Assembly (NCBI GenBank): GCA_963855995.1
Contig: OY979723.1
Coordinates: 1,803,001 to 1,867,000 of the forward strand
DNA: 64,000 bases
Direction of reading: 5' to 3'
From: Muricea muricata
Taxonomy: Eukaryota; Cnidaria; Anthozoa; Malacalcyonacea; Plexauridae
Shown here: positions 57,737 to 64,000 of the stretch, in pieces
How the letters are laid out: each line of letters begins with the position of its first letter
Numbering within the stretch: the first letter of the stretch is position 1
Made by a program: the position numbers and the translations under genes
The notes under the pieces: model-generated
The model's database searches: none
Seen by the model: the letters and a program-made list of their open reading frames with translations, nothing else
What the model was told of the DNA's origin: nothing

Positions 57737-58709
57737 AATCAGAAGTTAGCATTAGCGTTAATTATTTCAAACATAGATAAGGATGTATAGAAAAACAGTT
57801 CTTTTTAAACTGCTACATTTTTAATGGCAAGGTTAGCGTCAAGTCATAAGCTCAGTGTTTGTACTTGTTAAGGTCCCTGGCCGCATTGGGACGAGAAACG
57901 CTAAGTGGCAGTGTTTATGCTTGAAGATATTTACTATGAAAGATCTTCAATGTAATTTAGTTTAGGCTGACTAGTGCGAATGACCATTTGCTATGCAGCT
58001 ATGGTTAACATTGAGTAAGGTTGCTGTGACTATTAGAGCAGCACACCTTATTCATTTCGATCCTATAATCAATACGCATGTATTATGACTGCAAGAGGGT
58101 TTTTCTCCGGGAACTCCGGTTTCCCTCTGAAGTTCAATTTCTTGTTTGGACAAAGGTCTGTTTTTTATTTTTTCTCAGTACAATTTGAATCTTAGCATGA
58201 TTGATATTGATGGATCAAAAAAACAAAACAAAAAAAAAAAGAGTGACCATGTTTGGGAGTTGTAATGCTCATTGGGTTAGAATCCCAATTCACTCTTTAA
58301 TTAATTAAATATTTCAGAATATGGCGACGTTCAGGTCAGATGCCATTAGGCACCGAAAAATTTGAGTATTAAGAGCACTTCTTAAATTAATCTTTACATG
58401 TTGTAATTCATATAGTAGGATTAGTGTAAAAATCATGAATTCTTCGCTTTAGTTTCAAGCAAAAATATAGAAACGGTGCGACATAATCAAGTTAACAGAT
58501 ATTGAACTTGCAAGATATAAAAAGTGACTTTATGCTGACCTTTAATTAATATGGGTGTTACCGGCTACTGAACATGCTTAGAAAGATTAAGAGATTGACT
58601 ATCCGCTGGATAGCGCTATTCGCATTTCGTGAAACCGAATATAGGTCCAAAAAGGCCGTAACAAAGACTAAGATTGCAATTTTGAATATTTTTTCTAGTC
58701 TGACCAGTC
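57737..58709. other. Intergenic DNA with a SINE-body trace
   Basis: GGGTTTTTCTCCGGGAACTC then CGGTTTCCCTCTGA (about 58095-58128) matches the body motif of the SINE at 2750. GGGTTAGAATCCC near 58275 resembles a T-arm, but no cloverleaf could be completed. No gene is seen. Confidence 0.45.
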
Positions 58710-58785
58710 GAAACTTCAAACTGTTGGCTGTTAGCTCTGACAATAGATGGTGGTCTCGAAATACACTTGCTTAGTGTTAGATTCC
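58710..58785. repeat. Single diverged copy of the 78-bp repeat
   Basis: CTTCAAACTGTTGGCTGTTA, then GGTGGTCTCGAAATACACTT and GTTAGATTCCGA align with the unit at 28435-28730. Confidence 0.7.
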
Positions 58786-58829
58786 GAACAAACTCTAGAA
58801 GTTACTTTAATATACCAATTCCATAGGTT

Positions 58830-58893
58830 GGCAAGAGAGAGAGAGAGAGAGAAAGAACCCAAGAGTCTATAAGGGTATAAAAAGAGAGAGAGA
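58830..58893. repeat. GA microsatellite
   Basis: Two runs of GA dinucleotides (GAGAGAGAGAGAGAGAGA and AAGAGAGAGAGAG) are separated by about 20 bp. Confidence 0.9.
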
Positions 58894-59787
58894 GTGTTAT
58901 CTTTCTAGTACAAACCAATAACAAGATAGGAGACTTCTTTTACGTCAAGGAAATCTTCAGACGCACTTACGATTAGGAAATGCCAAAAATGGTAAAATTA
59001 TCCTACACGAATCTATACATGTAATTCGTTCGCTCATTTATAATAAATAAGTGCCCTTACATATGAAGTTTTAGGTTTAAAAATTTCTTCTAAACATTAC
59101 ATGCACTGTGTTAACTACATGTGATCAACAAAGCAAAGTGTAAATTGTTGGCTAAAAATCAATCACTTTTTTTGTATAAATACCAAATCTATAATTACGT
59201 CAGTTCTGGAAGATTCGACTGCGCATGTTCACGGCACAATGGCCAATAATCACCTCTTCTCTTGACCTACAGTTAGTTCTTTTTCTATCTGGACACATTA
59301 CGAGGCTCGATGTTAGCTAGGTAATAGAGGAATGTTCTCTTTTGACCAGGTCACAAAAGTTAGAAAACTCTCATGCAAATTTCGCTTTGCTGTCATCAAC
59401 TCCCATGCATGTCCTCGTTCTTGTGAATTGGACCACATCAGTTGAATCATCACATTCATTTCATGCGAAACCATACGCAATCCAGTGCTTAACATTAAAT
59501 AATGTAACTATTACAGTGAGAACTTTGCTTAACTGTAATATGCATTTCAAAAGAAATAACAACTGATTAAAAAATAATTGCTTTTTTGTTAATCCTTTAT
59601 TTGTTTTCTGAATAGCGTTGAGGTCAACCATTGACATACAAGTGACATTACCTGAATTAGAGGCAATTTTTGTCGCTATTTTCGATCATTTACTTTTAAT
59701 GACAAATGGAGTTAGACTAAGAATTAGATAGAAGGCGAATGGACGTTAAACTATGCAGCTTGTCTCCCAACTCGTCTTGCAATTTTG
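58894..59787. other. Intergenic DNA without supported genes
   Basis: Short frames at 59313-59566 lie on both strands of the same DNA and show no domain. No tRNA or repeat was identified. Confidence 0.4.
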
Positions 59788-59885
59788 TTGCGACGCAGGT
59801 TGCCAGCGTTGCGAGAGGCATTGCACGAAGTAGAATCACGTTCTACTTTTCGCAACGATTGCCGCAACGCTGCAACGCATTTTGT
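59788..59885. repeat. Diverged foldback hairpin, GCGTTGCG-rich
   Basis: The left half TTGCCAGCGTTGCGAGAGGC and right half CGATTGCCGCAACGCTGCAA are imperfect complements around AGTAGAATCACGTTCTACT. The short frames here on both strands are a by-product of the hairpin. Confidence 0.65.
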
Positions 59886-60831
59886 AGCCATGCGTGGCAC
59901 TGTGTAACACGTATATCCCTCTTGCAACTTTTCTCGCAACATGTCTGTTCAGCAGCCAATAAAAACTCGCTATCCATAAATAGATCTCAGCCTCAAAATC
60001 AAAGATGGCGACCACGTTATCGTTCCAGTCTTATATAGAGCTCACTTCTTTCGTGATACCTCCACGTCGCTTGACTGTTTCCAAACTCCTTCAGACCATG
60101 CATATTCTCAGTCATCCTAAGCATATTATTCTCCCAGATTGTTTATAAACTTTTCTAGAAATATTATCTTAAGGAATGACCGACATTCAAATGCCAAAAC
60201 TCTAGGTGTAGCACAGCAAATAATATCTGTATAATGAAAAATATTTTCCAGTTCTTTCTGTGAATATGTTCTACCGTTTCGTTGGAGGGGGGGGGGGGAA
60301 ATTTCCCCAGGGTTGTCCTACTAACCTTTCCAGTCTGCCACCTATCGCTGAGCGACCTAAAGCACGCTCAAATTAAGACCTGGTTTTAGGGACAAATTCC
60401 AATGTTTATAACTGGTTTTGTTAGTTCGAGTATACGAGCTTTCAAACATTCGGGGACAACCCTTCCGGTCTGGAAACCAGCTTCTCAAATTCAACGTCAC
60501 TCGCAGCAATTAATGGCTCTCCGAGATGCCAGGAATTAATTAAAGCTACTTATGACAGTCTGACAGACTGCAGCGTTTGTAGTACACATTGGCTGGACTC
60601 GGTAACGCCTGTTCCGCAGCTTCTCCCAAAGCATCGCTCGTTGCTTGCCATACGCTCGCAAATTCCAACGCAGTCAACATCGAGAGCGCAACGCCTGAAG
60701 AATTTCATATTGAGGAGAGTTCAAAGACAAAGGTAACAATATAGAGATATTTATCTGGTTCACCGAGCTGTATAATTATTTTTATCTGTCTATATAACGT
60801 TGTCTGTTCGTCACAGAATAGATATGCCTCG
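59886..60831. other. Intergenic DNA up to the inverted-repeat boundary
   Basis: It contains a G run near 60286-60298 and a small dyad GACAGTCTGACAGACTG (60555). No gene is seen. The boundary with the long inverted repeat is at about 60832. Confidence 0.4.
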
Positions 60832-63800
60832 ATTTTCAGTGATAGAAAATTCTGTAAATTAGTTATGGAGAAAATTATTAGCTTCATGGTGGGGAACTCG
60901 TTGCTTAAAATCTTTGTATAGCTAATTCAAAAAAACGTTTTTGTTTGCAAACCTTGAATTTTAAACCTTAAACTCTAAAGTAAGCAAAGTACAATTGGAG
61001 CAGCATTTAGTCAGTTCAACAATCATGTATAGGGGTCGTTTGTAAGAGACGTGGTAAATTTAATATCTTTTTATGAGAACAGTCCAGTCACATGTGCCTG
61101 CAATATAGAACTACGAAGCTTGAAAATTGCACGTGTGCTCTCATTCCTTTTTGTGAGCTCAGATTCTTAGGTTAAAGTTTTACATTTGCGAAGAAAAACC
61201 TTTTTTGAATTGGATGCATGCATCGAAAGAATACAGTTTTCTATTATTTTTACAGTAAGCGAATAGATCTTTCCCTATATTTATGAATTCTTATGAGCGG
61301 CTTATGGTGCTTCTAAGACGGCAAAACTCACAGGAAATTAAACAATTTGATGACATTCAGCATGTCAGCACTGGACGGTATAACAGTTCTAGATATATAC
61401 GCTAATATTCTCTAGATTCCTCTTGAACATTCGTGTAATTCGACGATAATAAAAATAAAGAGCTGTTGGATCGCCTCAGGGAGCTTCAGCAAAAATTTGC
61501 TTGCGTTCGTATGTTCAAATAAATAACCAAGAACACAAAAGGGATCAGCTGCATCTGTAATACACTAGTCATACTTTAAGTGTTCCTCAGCTTAAAAGAC
61601 AAGCTGAAGTGCTCTCTCGAAGTGCTAAAAAGTAAGCTCCTTTAAGCAAGTGCAGAAGATGTGCTTCTCTTTTCTTGCCAGAAAGTAGGTGTGGGAAATA
61701 ATGACTTTTCCAAAGAACTTCGAGGCATTTATGGCAATTAAACACATTTGATAGCAAACACATGCACCTGTTATTCTACTGCTGTACTAGAAAAGTAATG
61801 GAACTTGGAATATTCCAAAGCGCTGGATTTTACAGAGGAAGAGACCTGGCTTTTTGGCTTGTGAACACTGCCATTTTTATAAGATTTGAAGAAGAATTGA
61901 GCAAATATATACGAATCAAATGCCTAACTTGCTTGTACATGCAGGGTCTCTCAAAAAATAAGTCGTATACCCTATTATTTTTTTATATCAAGAAAGATCC
62001 GGCTTCTAGCTTTTTAATGACACATTTTTTGTAAAATATTTAGAAGAAAGGATAGAATATGAGTCGAATGAAAACAGCGGGAAAAATTGCATTTTTTTAT
62101 TTCTGCAGTTCTACGTCTCATTAATGCTTTGCGAATCAAAAGAAGAAGGCAGTATTTAACCACGTGCGAGTCAAAGCTGCATTTGGTGATAATCATAAGC
62201 ATTTAAAACGTGCAAATGTTAACGAAATAAGTTTCGTTCCAGTTTCCTGAAACGCTTTGGAAACAAATGTCCGTTGTTTCCGAGATAATATTGACATAAT
62301 ATTCGCTTGAGACACTCTGCATAAGTACGAGCAACTATTCTGTTTGTTTTAAGAGCGTTATTGTACGTGACCACACAGTACTTCTTAAATAAATAAGAAC
62401 GCAAATTCGTAATGCTTTTTTCAGGATGTGGTATAGAGCGTTTAAAACAAAGCGGAAGCGGAAAACAACCACCGGTGGCGCGGAAAAATGGGGCAGATGA
62501 TAAATTCATTACTCCGCCTGCCGTAGGCGAGGCGGAGTTTTAAATTCGCCCCGTTTCTGTTTTTTTTTTTTTTTTTATTTTTTTTCGGTGTCAGAAGTCG
62601 GTGCAGCGCTCATGGGTGATACCGCTGGCACAAACCGCGTGAGCCGACCTAAACACGGCGTTTAAACTCAATTTCTAGCGAAATGTGTCAACAAAACACG
62701 CATTTAAACGTGCATGCTAGAACATCTAAACCGCAAGAAGGTTTTACGTGCAAAGATTCTCATGCAAAATGCTTTAAAACGACAAATTCCAGCGATGTGT
62801 CGCGGTGAAGTTTTGAGAGCGTGTTTCCGTCATTTTCTGGTTTATTCCTACTTTTAAGGAAATTTAGAAATTTCTACACAAGAATCAAACGCAAATTCTA
62901 CTGAAATATCTACATACATACAAAATGAAGATCGGTGAAGGAACTTCGCAAAAATATTCATTTTTGTACTTTCGAACGGCGTTTTTCCTATGCTTTTGAC
63001 TGAAAACACGACGAACGACACTTGCCAGAGCAATTTGCGTGGCGCGTGGAATGACGTGAGCACGGGGACACAAAAATTGAGGTTATTGAGTGCGAGTTCC
63101 CTATCTGTATATATCTGATCTGTGATACAGCTTCTTCTGAATCAGGAACAAGGAACTTGCTCGGAGCATAGACAATCAATAGAATGGACTGGAAACGCAA
63201 GCTAAAGTGTCAATGTTGCTGACGCGACATCCGTGATACGGCCTGATATGCTATACTTTGGAACCCTGTTACTTCACTTTAAATATACTTCAGGACTTTC
63301 TATTTACATATTTTAAACAAGAACGGCAATCTCTAAGGAACTATCGACTTTTAAAACTCTTTATGGATATAACAAAGCTAAAACCCAACGCTGAATGTTT
63401 GCATTCTTTTTGACTGCAGAAATGTCGCCATTGTTGTTGTTGAAAAAGGTTTACGGAAACATTAAATGGTGATTTTCCGCCTCGTTTATCTCTCTGAAAA
63501 GTTTTAAAAGCCGATAGTTCCATTCACATCTCTGTTCTTGTTTAAAATATGTAAATACGGAGTCCTGAAATGTATTTAAAGTGAAGTTACAGGGTTCCAA
63601 AGTAAAGCGTATCACGGATGTCGCGTAAACTTTAGCTTGCGTTTCCAGTCCATTCATTAGATTGTCTATGCTCGGAGCATGTCGACACAAAGTGGTAGTT
63701 TCGGCGTTCCTCGGAATTCGTCGGTTTCCGACGCTGCTCGAAGATTTTCCGAATACTATTTTTTCAAAATTTTTCTCTAGCTCGAAGATTTTGCTCCTTG

Positions 63801-64000
63801 AAGGTCCTCTAAATTTTCATGCATCCTAACTTTGTTTTAAGGTAATATGCTTTATTTTCTATCATTATTTGTAGCAAAGTACTTAGATTGTGCATAGAGA
63901 TCGATTTTTGAGAGATCAGACTGGAAATAAGTACAATTTTCGAGTATTGTAAGTTTGTGCTTTCCAAGCATGGCTATGGTCGCATGTAAAATTAAGGCTA
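60832..64000 (-). repeat. Long inverted repeat, right copy (continues past the window)
   Basis: This is the reverse complement of 20001-23183, almost unchanged. It lacks a 13-bp segment present near 20930 and differs slightly in A/T-run length near 62560. It contains the mirrored foldback element at 63158-63679. Because matching is still perfect at 64000, the repeat extends outside the window. Confidence 0.95.

Noticed and set aside
58255-58300. tRNA gene suggested by GGGTTAGAATCCC
   Set aside because: The T-arm-like dyad has no matching acceptor, D or anticodon arms at the right spacing.

Overview
The window looks like gene-poor, repeat-dominated nuclear DNA of an animal, most probably an anthozoan cnidarian (coral or sea anemone). 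This is an inference from a family of intron-less T1/KCTD-type BTB proteins with a SPRY-like C-terminal half, a filamin-type repeat exon with eukaryotic splice signals, many short foldback/MITE elements, a tRNA-derived SINE and an AT-rich background. I could not run a database search, so the taxon is not proven.

Layout. 1-13237 is one giant imperfect palindrome: a left arm (1 to about 5950) and a right arm (about 6525 to 13237), joined by a spacer of about 575 bp and a few percent diverged by eye. Three right-arm insertions with target-site duplications, empty in the left arm, account for almost all of the length difference. Near the centre lies a repeated 59-nt tRNA-like cloverleaf, present once per arm and once in the spacer. 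13238-20000 holds nested foldback/MITE elements and otherwise AT-rich DNA with no gene I can support. 20001-23183 is repeated in inverted orientation, almost unchanged, at 60832-64000 (continuing past the window edge), so the intervening 37.6 kb is flanked by long inverted repeats.

24.2-36.2 kb is the only region with convincing coding sequence. It holds a 45-bp minisatellite, an orphan filamin-repeat exon, three members of one BTB plus SPRY-like family (26258 pseudogene; 29126 shortened at the N-terminus but open; 34317 intact, 328 aa) and, on the other strand, an RPA-like single-stranded-DNA-binding protein gene broken by a frameshift (31472 to 30532). Two of the three BTB copies also share their 3' flank (27246-28140 and 35304-36210), so a segment larger than the gene was duplicated. 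Two BTB copies are preceded by arrays of the same 78-bp repeat.

41.27-55.25 kb is about 14 kb of nearly continuous tandem repeats of several families: 190 bp, 112 bp, a TA microsatellite, about 167 bp, 170 bp and 140 bp. The 140-bp family is organised as a three-monomer higher-order repeat of about 424 bp. The 170-bp and 140-bp families share a core, so one probably gave rise to the other. 55.25-60.83 kb contains scattered short foldback elements and no supported gene.

The genes do not form an operon or pathway. The BTB copies are a local tandem family, the filamin exon and the RPA-like gene look like relics, and the rest is repeat biology. Most long open frames in the window are repeat-phase or low-complexity artefacts.
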